A DNA stretch of 60,000 nucleotides. Source: Membranipora membranacea. Its lineage: Eukaryota > Bryozoa > Gymnolaemata > Cheilostomatida > Membraniporidae. The position numbers were made by a program, and so were the translations under genes. The number at the start of each line of letters is the position of its first letter. Position 1 is the first letter of the stretch. The notes under the pieces are model-generated. The model was not told the origin of the DNA. It saw only the letters and a program-made list of their open reading frames with translations, and ran no database searches. Shown here piece by piece: positions 35,603 to 47,014 of this stretch. Location: the NCBI GenBank assembly GCA_914767715.1, contig OU612066.1, forward strand, positions 32,030,283 to 32,090,282, written 5' to 3'.

Positions 35603-36705
35603 GGATTCATGTTTGGGGACCCCAATATGCCTGCGAATATAAAATAAAAGTTAGTTGAAAATAAAACTCAGCAATTCTTCAGTCACTCATCATCCGCAAT
35701 CAATCTGCTCTCCAGTGTGGAGTTATTGGATGTGATGCCTTGTTTCTTCTTCTTCTTTTTTCTCTGGCCAAGATAGCAGTTTCAAATAAGGGCCACATAT
35801 TTCTCTCTAACCAAATGTTGTCAGTACTGAATACAAAAATTGATCCTACAAGACTAAAGGTGTCTCTGAACTGGTCAATTTATTTATAATCACTGGATAA
35901 AGAGCTTTGAATTCATGATTTCAGCCCTGGATACAACTTCAGACCTGGCCTGGTCTAAATCATGATGATGATGAGAACTGGGCTGAAAAATTCGCATTCT
36001 AACCCCTTGCTCTGAAGATTCTCAATCTGTTGGCCTTACATGTGACTTCTAGATCTCAACTGCTACAGAGAAGTACCTTCGGTTCACAGTCCATTACATC
36101 ACCAGAGAGTTTCACGCAGATCCAAGCAGCTTGGAGTGTTCCTATCTGAGGAGAGACATACAGTGATAGCATTGTCTCGCATCTTAACTCAAACATTTTT
36201 TTTTAATATTCGCTTTTCCACAGCACAGCCTCGGGACCTCGACTGGCAATGATGTAGTATTTCTAGATCTCCATTGAAAAAGACACAGCCTACGCTTTTT
36301 CAGTCTTTGATTCTTTCAATATCTTAAGCTTTTGAAATTTAATTATGTTGTAGGTGACCGCCATCGTTCCAAGAAATACAACATTTTACTCTCTACAATC
36401 GACTGACTTTTATTATCTACACACTAGTCTGCAAAGGCATAAATGAGTGTAATATGAATATGGTGCTTGCCAGAGTGAGAAAAGTAGATGGAATTGTTCA
36501 CCACAACAAACATTTCAATTGCAATGGATGAGACAAATATCATTTTATTTTTTAGGTAAAATCGCAATAATCTGAACTAGTGACAGATATTCTGCTGATC
36601 TTACCTGTTTTGCTGATAGCAGAAAAAACTTATTTGCATTATGTATTATGCATTATGGAAGTGATTGGAAGGATTGATGAGCGGCTGACTAAGTGATAAC
36701 TATAG

Positions 36706-37515
36706 CAGCATTGCAGGAGGAGGGTACGTTCAGGAGAGGATAAGGAAGTATATAAGTGATCTTCGTAATGTTATGGATTCATTTCATGATATTTGGCTGA
36801 AGCAGCAGCAGCACCTTGAATGTCTTCAAGACCCAGAAGGTTTATCATCATACAGAGAAATCAGAACTCTCAGCAAGGGTAATATTGTGCTACCGGTCTA
36901 TCGATGAGCAAGAGGAAGTTCTTCATCAGAGTCTTTTCATCTACATCTAGCTAGGTTCATACTTGGTTAGTTTCGTTACATCCTGCTAGCCTTGTGCCAT
37001 TATTTACCTCTATACAATACTTATTGGAGTTATATTTGCCCTGTTTTTTATCCGATCCCCTTATTTATATGTATAAGATTATTTATTCATAAATAATCAA
37101 CAGCGCTCTTCTGCCTCACTATAGCCTACATTATACTCAGCAGTTAATTATGTTCAACAAATTTTCTTGCATTCCAAATATCGCAGATTAAGAATATCAT
37201 GATCTTTAATGCCATCATTTGTAATATTAAACAAAAAACTTTTTCTTATCTTTCACATCCACATATACTACCTAAAATTTTTTTGCGTGCGGTTTGGAAA
37301 AAAATATTTGTTGTTTCCCCTCAAGTTTCTAACATTTATTTTTGATCGCTTGCAGGTGAACTAGTAAGACTGGTGTCGAGTATCTGCTGAACCAAGCTCT
37401 GGCAGTTCCAGACGACTCCATACTAGAGAATATGGCAGGATGGATGGGAAAAATGTTTGGCTATGAAGAGGATGAAGGATTTGAGTCCGACCTCAGTGAA
37501 TGTCCGCCAGCTAAG
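36706..37515 (+). pseudogene. HMGXB3-like transposon-derived protein, partial
   Basis: From about 36706 the frame reads to DIWLKQQQHLECLQDPEGLS, then KGNIVLPVYR, a TGA stop (36905-36907) where a Cys is expected, then ARGSSSSESFHLHLARFILG and a second stop (36968-36970). Exon 37356-37515 follows, with VEYLLNQALAVPDDSI and GYEEDEGFESDLSE, then a good donor. The W-x(3)-Q-x-H-x-(E/P)-C-(L/I)-x-DP-x-G and YR-x-ARG-x-(S/T)S-x-ES-FH-x-H motifs are, from memory, those of the region that vertebrate HMGXB3 shares with many fish and invertebrate transposon-like proteins. A small frame break precedes VEYLL. Function unknown. A related copy is at 55.5-56.7 kb. Confidence 0.5.
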
Positions 37516-38022
37516 GTAGCTAACACTTCATTCTAGGCATTGTGAGATGAATCTTTTATCACTCTTTGAGCAGATGGGGGGGGGGGGGACTGGGGATCAG
37601 TAAGTGATACGATTGTATCGATGCAAAATCACTTAAATCATGTGGCTCACTCACTCTTTCAGGAAGGTTACAGAAAAAACAAGCCAGTTTAGAATACAGT
37701 TGATAGAGAAACTTTCACAGTATCTCCTAGCAGAAGAAGCAAGCTCAGAATTCTTCAGATGATGTCCGAGTTGCATCCTTATGATTTACAGAAGACTTCC
37801 GATAGTTTCCCGATTTACAGAAGTTTTCCTATAGAGTTGGTCAGCAACCTGACCAAGGAATCTGGGGGAACTGCCCATACCATCCATACCCAAGGCTGAC
37901 GCCACTAAAAGGAATTTTCCAGTGTAAATTTGGTTGATTCATACAGTAACATAACAATTTGTATGTTTATTATTTCAGAAGTTTCATAGTTGCAGGAGCC
38001 AGATTGTAACAAGATTGTTTGA

Positions 38023-38463
38023 ATGGATTTTACTCTGAACACCTTGAAAACTACAACGAAAGCTCGCCAAAGGCTACATATAATCGCCAAGCTATACCAT
38101 CTCGGTGTCACTGAGAAACTAATAACGACCTGCTACAAGTCCTTCATAGAGTCAGTAATCACCTACCACCTGGTTGTGCTATATAGTCATCTGAGCGCAG
38201 ACTCTAAGAAAAAGTTAAAATCTGTGATAAGAACTGCAGGTTACCTATCAGGGGAACTTACGTTCACACCCGTAGACGACCTTTACTCTAATATACTGAA
38301 AGTAAAGAGCCTCCGTATGATTGCCACCGAAGATGAACCACTACTCTGTCTTAACCAGCTGCCGTCAGGCAGATATCAATCAGTCAAGTTCCGCGTGCAG
38401 ATCCGTGCCAAATGTTTTAGAGCAGAATGTATCAAATACCTAAATAGTGTCTTCCAAAAGTAA
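38023..38463 (+). pseudogene. LINE reverse transcriptase C-terminus (5'-truncated copy)
   Basis: A single uninterrupted frame of 146 codons ends at TAA 38461-38463. It matches the region downstream of the reverse transcriptase palm in L2/Rex-type LINEs: LNTLKTTTKARQRLHIIAKL, LITTCYKSFIESVITYHLVV, KLKSVIRTAGYLSG, LLCLNQLPSGRYQSVKFR. There is no palm or YADD upstream, so this is a typical 5'-truncated insertion. Unlike the LINE at 28.3 kb, the remaining frame is open and the protein is clearly from a different LINE lineage. Confidence 0.75.
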
Positions 38464-40016
38464 TAGTATTTTTTATGGTCTTATCATTTTATTTATTTTT
38501 ACAGAATCAACAGTTTTAATAATTTTTACAGAGCACCCTACAGAGACAGTTTTATTTCTCAGAGATTGAGACCAAATATAAACATACAAACAAAAATATA
38601 AAACAAAATTATGTATGTTTAGCTCGACTACCTCCCAAGGTTATGCGGGAGGGGCTTGAGTGGATGAAATCAATTTCAAGCAGGTCGTTAGGAGATGAAC
38701 GAGTTATATGAGAACTACTGGATTGTCAGGCCGGGAGATGAGGGAGTTTCTGTGTACGACAGAAAGATCCGTACAAACAACGACGTAGAAGGTGAGTGTA
38801 TAAGATAAAACTTGAATGGGTGTCTTAGTATCAATCCTACATTTTTCTGGTTGCAAGCTTGAAGTGATACAACAACAGTTGACAGAAATATTTGTTGGCC
38901 TTGTTATGATCACGATTGGTAGATATATTCTTCCAAAGCTATTGCTCACGCCCCTCAAAATATTCCCATCGTCATCATCATCTTGTAAAACAATTAAGTC
39001 AAGATGGATGCTATGTATGCGGAGATGAGAACTGGGCTAGAAAATTCACTCTATGGAGAAGCTCAATCTGTTAGCCTTACACTTGCCTGACTACTAGACC
39101 TCAACGGTTCGGTCCCAAAACGGCCCACGGCCCAAAAGGGCCCATCATGATTTTTGAGTTCGTCATGACTCAAAACCTCTAAAAAAACAAGTTAAGTCAA
39201 CAAACAAACAAACAAAGTATGATTTAAACTTTTCAAAAAAGCGGCCCAACATTAATTTGAGTTCATCAAGTCCCGAAACCTCAAACAAACGATTTAAAGG
39301 GCAACCAAGGTTTCGCAGCAATGCATTAATGGGTAGCAAATAATGTGCTGGGCAGAATCAGCTTTGCGCATGACGCGATGCAAAACTCAAAGTAGTTGCT
39401 GACTCTAAGCTGGGTAACACTTCAGTTTAGGGGAGGTTCCAAGACTTTGCTGTAATAATTATAGAGCACAGGCTAAATAATAACAGGAACAGGAAACTGC
39501 TATGTGGTATTCTCTTTTAGCTGAGTTTGAGTACCTGATGGAAGAAATGTTTTACAAGAATTCTGGCTGAATAATCATCCTAATTATATTTTGTCTTTTT
39601 CCCCATACAGAAGGTGCAATCTGCTATTAATCAATGGCCATCAATGAGAAGTTGTTTGAAACCTTGGTTGCCCTTAAGTCAACAAACTTAAGTTTTTGGG
39701 AAAAAAACTTAAATTTCAAACTTTTCAAAAAAACAGCCGAGCATGATTTTCGAGTTCTTCAAGTCCCAAAACCTCTAAAAACAAGTTAAGTCCCGAAACC
39801 TCTAAAAACAAGTTAAGTCAACAAACTTAAGTTTTTGGGAAAAAACACAAGTTTTCAAACTATTCAAAAAAACGGCCCAGCATGGTTTTTGAGTTTCTTG
39901 GCTTAACTTGTTTTTTTAGAGGTTTTGGGACTTGGAGAACTCAAATATCATACTGGGCCAATTTTTTGAAAAATTTGAAAATTTAGGTTTCTTCCCCAAA
40001 ACTTAAGTTTCTCCAG

Positions 40017-40163
40017 CTCTGCTAAGATGACATCGCTGAAGGAGCTAAACTTAGACGGAAACAATCTAAGTAGAGATGATCAGCTGGGTCAGACATTGTC
40101 AGCACTCACTAATCTGGAGATACTGGACCTGAGCAGCTGTCAGCTGACTAAGATATCTGACAG
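40017..40163 (+). CDS. Leucine-rich-repeat exon (copy 1)
   Basis: A 147-base exon with acceptor CTCCAG and donor GTAATG. It encodes MTSLKELNLDGNNLS, then LGQTLSALTNLEILDLSSCQ, close to the LxxLxLxxNxL and LxxLxxLxLxxC consensus of ribonuclease-inhibitor or NLR-type repeats. Its length is a multiple of three and it starts and ends in the same phase, so it could be added to or skipped from a gene without a frame change. It is intact. It lies inside a TIR element, so it may be a captured host exon. No neighbouring NACHT or receptor exon is visible. Confidence 0.65.
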
Positions 40164-40889
40164 GTAATGACACCCATCGGCCAAAACCTCAGTTTATTTA
40201 GTTTATTCATCTTTACCCTTTTGATTTCATCATTCAGCTCAAGGTATATGAGAGGTATATAAGGTTTGCTAAGGGCACTGAAGCCCCAATGCAGCAAAAA
40301 AAACGTATGTCAGAATGTTAAATTGATTGGGAGTCATCTTATCACTTAAAATTGTCCAATGATTTCTCAGGGTTCTCTACTTTTTTTTAGATTTTAGTCA
40401 TATGTTTACTTGCCCAACAAATAAAGTGTTTCTAAATTTTTGTCGAAGACAGTCATCGTATATGCTGAAAATTATTTAGGTTTTTTTATTTCTGTTTTAG
40501 TGTTGGGTAGTGTTGAGAAACCTATTGTAGCTATACAACAAGTGTACAGACAGCACCTTAAAAGAAGAACATTACTTATTATGACCTTTTTTTTCGTGTT
40601 GTTACATCGTCAAATCTTGCAAAAGAAAAGAAAACATTAGGCTACAACCTTAATTTTTTTGTAAACACCTGTTTCATGTATTTTTGTTTTCGAGACAGCC
40701 AAAGCCCCTTATTTAACTCTGTAAGACGAATTACCAAGTTTGGTCCAAGAGAATAATGGATCAAACTTGATCTTAGAATACACTGCATTTTAGGGAGTTC
40801 CTGTGAGGCGAAGAAATCAGAGTAACTCTGGGCTATCCGGAAAATAATTGTATAAAACTGGGAATAATGTGAAGACTATATTTCTGCAG

Positions 40890-41035
40890 TATTGCAAAGA
40901 TGACATCGCAGAGGGAGCTAATCTTAGACGGTAACAACTAAGTAGAGATGATCAGCTGGATCAGACATTGTCAGCACTCACTAATCTGGAGATACTGGAC
41001 CTGAGCAGCTGTCAGCTGACTAAGATATCTGACAG
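40890..41035 (+). pseudogene. Leucine-rich-repeat exon (copy 2, one-base deletion)
   Basis: A near copy of the exon 873 bases upstream, with acceptor TTCTGCAG and donor GTAATG preserved. It is 146 bases instead of 147: a T is missing in AACAA(T)CTAAG near 40937, which brings a stop into frame after ILDGNN. The following intron sequence is also duplicated (TTTAGTCAT, TTGCCCAACAAAT, GACAGTCATC), so the unit of duplication is about 870 bases of exon plus intron. Confidence 0.7.
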
Positions 41036-41689
41036 GTAATGACACCCATTATATTTTTTAGTCATGCGTTTAATTGCCCAACAAATGAAATGTGATTTTC
41101 AAATTTTGTCGAGGACAGTCATCATAAAGGCAGAGGAATATTTAGGTTTTTGTTGTCCCTGTTTTATTGTTGGGTAGTGAGCGCTAATATGCAAGTTTTA
41201 TCGCATTGCTCTGTTGAGAAAGCAAAAAGCACAGACATTAGTTATTTGACTTTATTTGTCGTGTTGTTGCATCATACCAAATTTTAAGAAAATCAAAACA
41301 TTACCGCCCTGTATTTTTGTTGTCAAAACAGCCAAAGCTAAGATAACTCCAATACGAGGGTATTGTCGGCATATCTAATAATATTATGTATATTCTGTGA
41401 TGTACTGCTAAGCCCACATGCGGGCTAACCATTACTGTAGATGTTATGATAGAATCTCACTTCTTTCCTGATGATATTACTGGTTGTTGGCGTTGTGTTA
41501 GTTAGCTGTATATCCAATCGATGTTGTTTGGGTGAAGGTTGGGCCAATTTTTGAAAAATTTGAAAATTTAAGTTTCTTCCCAAAAATTTAAGTATGTTGA
41601 CTTAACATGTTTTTAATGGTTTTGGGACTTGGAGAACTCAAAAATCATACTGGGCCGTTTTCTCAGGAGGGCCATTTTGGGCGTTTTCC

Positions 41690-44600
41690 ACCTCAACTGC
41701 TACAGAGAACTATTGGGATCACAGTCCATAACATCACCAGGTAGTTTTCATCCAGATCCAAGCGGCTTGGAGTGACCTTATCGAAGGAGAGACATACAGC
41801 TGATAGCATTGTCTCACATCTAAACTCAGTCACAATTATACTGATTGGAGCTCCATTGGCAAGGTTGACAACTAACTCCTCGAGTTTTTGACTGGTAATA
41901 ATGTAATATTTCTAGATCTTCATTGAAAAAGACCAGGCCTACGCTTTTTCAGTTTGATTATCTTAAGGTTCTCAAATTTCAATTTGGTTTCATCTTTGAC
42001 CGCCATTGTGACTGACAATGCTAGAAACTGGTTTGTACAGGGAAAGACTGGATTATGTGCGCATTGACCAATCTTGGTCACTCAGACAATGACCATCTTT
42101 GGTGAAGAAATACAACATTTTCCTCTCCACAATCCACGATTTTTATAGTGTACACAATAGTCTACAGAGGCATAAATGAGTGTAATATGAATATGGTGCT
42201 TGCAAGAGTGAGACAAAGAAGATGGAATTGTTCACCACAACAAACATTTCAATTGGGATAGTCAGTATCTTATTTTGAAAATAGACCTTAGCCTCCATGT
42301 GCTAAATAAAAAAAACAGATTGGGTCTTCTCTTCTGTCAGTCATGTATTCTGTTTGGTTACAGTTACTGTAGTTTTCATCCAGCGAAGGATGAAACTAGT
42401 CCCTGGATGAAAACTACAGTAACAGTAAACGAACAAAAAAGCATGACTGACTTACCTTTCACCTAACTATCCCACCATTGGTTTTAGCAGAGGGGAGCAA
42501 CACGCAAAATCGGCAACCCATGCTATTGTAAGACAAAAAAGACTCCAAAACACACAGATACTCAACAGACTAGAACGTAGTTTAGTTTCCTTCTGCGGCC
42601 CCTGCTGCCCTATTACGAGTTGACAAACACGTCGTATTAGCATTAATTTATCTCCGAAACTTTCAAATAGGTCATAATTATCTGAATATGAAAGTCAAGT
42701 CAAAGTCAGTTCACACATTCTCAATTTTTAAAACACAAAATCTATTATTTTGTGCTAGGAAATCAAGCCAACAGCCAGCCTCAAAGACAATTACGTTGCT
42801 GTAAATAATAGGCTGTGTATTTCTGTGAGTAGATTGAAGACCCGACTATCAGCTCCAGAGTCAGAACATCTTTACCAGCCTGTGGCAGTGGCATCTTCTT
42901 GGCTTGATTCATTAGGCAAACATCATGGTGCACATTGATATCATCAATTTGTAATTTGAGGAAATAACTAAGAAAGTGATACGTAACACCGTAAATTTTA
43001 TGTCCAAAACTTTTATTTTTTCAACAACCAAAGCTTTCCAAAAATACCAAATAATGTGCTTCAAAAACGCTCTTCCCTGCCCACCTAAATAATTGTTCTG
43101 TGGAAAGTTATCAAAAACAGAATTGATATGAACATCCTGATATTGTATTATACTTATATATTAGTAAGTGGTCTTATTTCATAATTGCAGGCAACATGGC
43201 TCATTTGTCTGTTCATCAGGTGAGCTACTTGCCCATCTGAAGCCGATGGAGAATAATTTTGGGACTCTCCTACTAGATGACTAGATGACCCAGACAATGT
43301 CTTTCTATATACTCAGACTAGTGTGTCGTGTCACATCATCAATCAAGCGACGACCTCCACTAGGCTGAATGACAGGTATGGCCCATCTAAAAAGCTTTTT
43401 TCCCCATCAAACACTCATAGATAATAGTGACCAAGTATCCTACTAGTAATCAATTTTGGGAAATTCAGCAAATGCTGAAAATATGCAGGTATATCTAATG
43501 TTAGGCATATGCAGGTGGAACCAGAACCGGCGAGCAGTGGCTTGCTTAGTAACACCAACAACATTCAATATCAAGTAGCAGTGAACCCCCTCAGTACTGG
43601 TATTCTTGACAAGTCTCTGTTCACATGGTGTCTGAGACCCTCTCAATATACAGGTTAGTTTGCCATAATTGATGGGGCAAAATCCATTCCAGGAAGGTAA
43701 AAAATTTCTGACCTCGTTCGACTTCTTCATTTCATAAAACTGGTTGCATAACTTGCTCACACAAACGCCAGGGTCAACAGTCCGATTTCATACATTTTGG
43801 GAGCTGGCCTTTCCTATACACTTGACAGTTCCGATAAAATCACTGCAATTCATTTGAATCAACAGAGTATTATGGTTCACTCATTGAGGTTACAGGGGAG
43901 CTAATTGGAATAGAGTATCTCTATGACCAGTCAGGATCTGTGATTGTGAGGATGATACCACCATTCCAGCGCTGAATCGTGATCAGCAGGATATTCTACA
44001 GATCAACACTATAAAACGACAATAATAATTCAGATCTCTATAAATGTCCGAAGCCAGCTTTTAAGGCGCCAGCAAAATAGAAAAAGTGCATTTGTTTTAA
44101 TTGCGGTTATATAAAAAAGCCAAGCATACTGGATAACATCTATTCTCTAGGTTTCGGCAATAAGAAAAAGAGAATGGCGGCAGGAAAAATTTACTTTACC
44201 AATATGACACTCAAGAGGCACTTCTGATGAGAGAGAGAGATGAGAGAGAAGAGCAGCTGCTTATGTAAAACTAGATGAGATGTCCAACAGAACATAAGAA
44301 CCTTCGAACAGAAGCACCTAAAAACATGTGACTAAAAGAAGTCCCATTGTAGTGTCAAATATCAGGAAAGATGAAGAACTATAATTTTGTGTATGTTTTA
44401 TTTGTTTATTGTGACAATATCAACCATTTATGGAGTGAAAATGGGTACAGGGCCCTGGTCAAAGCAGTCAGTGGATAGAGACAAGACCAACTTTACAGAC
44501 TAGCCCTTGGGGGGTAGGTGGAATCACTTGGAAGTAGAAAGCCCGAAAGGCGATGAACTTTTAGAGTTTCATGAGAACTATAATTGGATTGTTAGGTGGG

Positions 44601-45430
44601 GGTTTGGAGGGGTTTCTGAGTATGGCAGAAAGATCCGAGTTGTGGATTGAACAAGACAAGAAGTTGTGTTTTCTCTTTGTTACTAATAACCTAGTTAGAG
44701 CTCGCAGCTGGTTAGAACCTGACATAAAATCTTAACTTTTAACATCAATATTGGCCAATTTTTTGCGACTATTACGCTCACTCTGGTTGATACTTCATAG
44801 GTAACAGCCTATTGTGTCATCTTTTGTTAGAATATAATACAAATAGGTTTATGTAATGGTTACTAAAACGTAGTTTTTTGTAAAGTAATGTGTTTATTGA
44901 GTTGAACAGACCATGGTTCCAGGAGAAAAGCCAAGGCACAGGAGTCAAGTTTACATTACACTGCATGAGAGACCGTTTAATTTTCAGCCTGATAAGGCAA
45001 CACAATTTCAAGGAAACGAAGATGAAGAAGATGAGAGCAATGCTCAGGGCCGACATCTTTAAACAGAAGCTAACCAAGACCTCTGTTGGATATTCAGTGC
45101 ATTTGCTAAGATATCCAGCCACAGAAGCCATATATTTGGAGAGATCAACGAGTGTCATGAGAATCAGTGATTGTGGTTCCTAGGATGATAACTAATCTTT
45201 CACAAGTATCCATACAGTAGTATACGTCCTCGAGAGGAATTGTTTGGTTTGGTGTAAATAACGCAGAAAGATCCGTACAAACAACTACGTAAAAGGTGAG
45301 CGTGTGAGATAAAATTTGAATAGGTGTCTTAGTATCAATCCTACAATTTTCAGGTTGCAAGCTTGAAATGATACAACAGCAGATGACAGAAAGCATTTTT
45401 TTAGCTATGTTATTCGTCGCGATCGTTAGA
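41690..45430. repeat. Segmental duplication, copy 2
   Basis: Continues the duplicated unit after the inserted TIR element: blocks 41692-41830, 41905-42010 and 42150-42265 correspond to 36055-36175, 36245-36370 and 36420-36530. Blocks 44570-44640 and 45255-45430 correspond to 38690-38960. Within this copy, 44155-44225 and 45705-45770 are a further repeated pair (TAAGA...AAATGGC(G/A)GCAGG(A/G)AAA). I see no complete gene; candidate exons are too short and too interrupted to support. Confidence 0.65.
42336..42450. repeat. 115-bp foldback hairpin
   Basis: Two inner arms of 21 bases, GTTACTGTAGTTTTCATCCAG at 42363-42383 (first 20 bases GTTACTGTAGTTTTCATCCA) and its exact complement at 42403-42423, enclose a 19-base loop. 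Pairing continues outward with mismatches to GTCAGTCATG / CATGACTGAC at the ends, giving arms of about 48 bases. The shape would suit a tiny MITE or an RNA hairpin. It has no counterpart in copy 1 of the surrounding duplication. Confidence 0.8.
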
Positions 45431-45763
45431 CATCTTACAATATAGTTTATTCAATATTTTCATCTCCTGAATCGCATCATATTTTTGATATCGCTGTCGA
45501 CCAAGTGAAACCATTAAAATACAATCACAAGACAGGTTCTCCCATGAATCTCAGGGAAGTTGCTAGATAGACCTAATCCAACAGTAACAACTAAAAGATC
45601 TTCGCTCACATTCAGTCTCTTAATCCTCAGCGAAGCAGAAGGCCTCAACTTTTGTGTTGTGTATAAACAAAGCCATGCATATTATTGGAATTCATCTATT
45701 TTCTAGGTTTCCACAATAAGATCAACAAAATGGCAGCAGGGAAAGTCTCTTTTTTCGAATCTA

Positions 45764-46006
45764 GTGGTATTGATAAGAGAGACAACGAATGACTTTAGTG
45801 ATACCAAAGAGGTCATTCTGACGGGTGTAACAGAGAGGAGGAGACGTGCGGCCTACATCAAAATAGATCGAATGTTTTCTGCAGCAGAAGAGAAATACAA
45901 CCAGACCGGTGATTGGAAAGGACTGGTTCGTTTTGGGGGTAATAAGGCCATGTCACTGAGTGTAATGCTACTCAGTGATTGTAGCTCGGAAGATGATGAT
46001 GATTAA
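45764..46006 (+). CDS. Hypothetical exon with acidic C-terminus
   Basis: An open frame to TAA 46004-46006 encodes a basic segment (GVTERRRRAAYIKIDRMF), a hydrophilic stretch and an acidic end (LLSDCSSEDDDD). The upstream overlapping frame MAAGKVSFFESSGIDKRDNE stops just inside it. The related sequence at 44.17 kb shares only the MAAGK part. I do not recognise it. The composition and terminal acidic tail suggest a real C-terminal exon, but no splice-linked partner could be shown. Confidence 0.3.
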   Translation: MVLIRETTNDFSDTKEVILTGVTERRRRAAYIKIDRMFSAAEEKYNQTGDWKGLVRFGGNKAMSLSVMLLSDCSSEDDDD

Positions 46007-46383
46007 TCTGCATTGTCTTGGTGTCATGATTTGTGATAGGTATGAGCAAACAACAGTACTGTAGGATGGTAATGTATAATTCATATTCAGTATTGGTTTT
46101 CTTTGTTTCATCAGTACAAAATTAAAATCTGCAACAACTTCCAGTTATAATGCAATCACTATGTTCCCATGTGAATTTTGAGGTCGGCCTAGGCCGACCT
46201 GAGTTGACATCTATTGGCTCAGCGTCAAAATATGCATCCATTCCCACGGATGGAGCCGAGCAAAATAAATTAAAAAATTATGCAGTGATTGGGACTTGAA
46301 ATCGGGCCTCTTGCGCTCAAGTCCTGACCGCTATTCATTAGTTTCTAAATTATATTTTTATAATTTTTCATTGCAAATGTTAT

Positions 46384-46660
46384 AGATCCTAAAGAAGCTC
46401 ACTGGATTGAGTGCGGGGTCTGTTGCCTGGGTGATCCCAGTGTCAAACGAGGATGGCGTGATTCTGATATCAGAAAGTGAAGGCAGCTCACTGAAACCAA
46501 TGGTGCAAGGACTAGTAAAAGGTACGGAATCCATAGAACATGATCCTTTAAACTCTTTGATTCATCTTTGGCATCGTTTATCCTCTCAGACTTTTTTGCA
46601 GGTTCTGACTGTAGCCAAATACTGTCCTTTTTGGTTCCTATAGCAGGTAAACAGATTTTA
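46384..46660 (+). pseudogene. HMGXB3-like exon pair, copy A
   Basis: Bases 46396-46529 are open (LTGLSAGSVAWVIP, then LISESEGSSLKPMVQGLVK) and end at a GTACGG donor. A second short exon after TTTTTGCAG reads VLTVAKYC. The same two exons, at about 70-80% identity, recur at 55537-55681 and near 55768, next to HMGXB3-like exons, so I assign this copy to that family. The other frame here reads AHWIECGVCC. The copy lies just upstream of the Academ-like gene. Confidence 0.4.
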
Positions 46661-47014
46661 ATAAAAAATGTTTTCAAAAAAGTACTTAAATTAATTGATG
46701 ACTATTCTGCCTTCTGCTATTAGTGCAGGAGCTGACCATGTAATTTGTGAAATGTTGCAAAACCGCAATCGGAACAGGGTTTGGCGATATACACAGTTAG
46801 ATACACTCACAATCATTACTATGCTAAGAGTCGAACATGATCAACTTGTTAATTCAATTAAAATTTTGAGGATTTACAAAATTATTTTTACTTTCTTCTG
46901 TGGAGTATTCCTACGCCATTGTTGTTTATAATGATTCTCAGTGTGTAATTAGGTTTGTTTACATTATGTGACTAGCGCATGGTCAAATGAAACAGGGCAA
47001 CTGCACGAGACTGC

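Larger units (their letters stand above)
35964..39105. repeat. Segmental duplication, copy 1
   Basis: Several blocks here have diverged counterparts in the 39.0-45.4-kb region in the same order: 35964-36062 with 39023-39105, 36055-36175 with 41692-41830, 36245-36370 with 41905-42010, and 36420-36530 with 42150-42265. The 38690-38960 segment matches 44570-44640 and 45255-45430. Shared strings include GAATATGGTGCTTGC and TTCACCACAACAAACATTTC. Identity by eye is 75-90% with many indels, so the duplication is old. It is not a simple transposon, because unrelated insertions interrupt different copies. Confidence 0.75.
39106..41689. mobile_element. 2.6-kb TIR element carrying two LRR exons, 8-bp target duplication
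   Basis: The flanks carry ACCTCAAC on both sides (39098-39105 and 41690-41697). The tips are GGTTCGGTCCCAAAACGGCC and, inverted, GGAAAACGCCCAAAATGGCC; the arms continue with the shared TATGATTTTTGAGTTC and AAGTTAAGTCAAC blocks. Inverted and direct copies of the arm sequence recur at 39640-40010, so the termini are internally repetitive, foldback-like. The paralogous segment at 36.06 kb (TAGATCTCAACTGCTACAG) shows the unoccupied site. Inside lie two splice-bounded leucine-rich-repeat exons. No transposase is present. hAT, P or foldback-type mobilisation would fit an 8-bp duplication; I cannot decide which. Confidence 0.8.

Noticed and set aside
38023-38463. The 3' part of the 28.3-kb LINE displaced by a rearrangement
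   Set aside because: The 28.3-kb LINE has its own, different C-terminal region, so these are two LINE lineages.
44817-45183. Overlapping open frames on both strands, one basic and lysine-rich
   Set aside because: No motif recognised and no supporting splice sites; the two strands give equally long frames, so coding cannot be argued.
46260-46330. Another tRNA-like fragment (minus strand)
   Set aside because: There is a weak B-box-like block only; no A box or cloverleaf could be supported.
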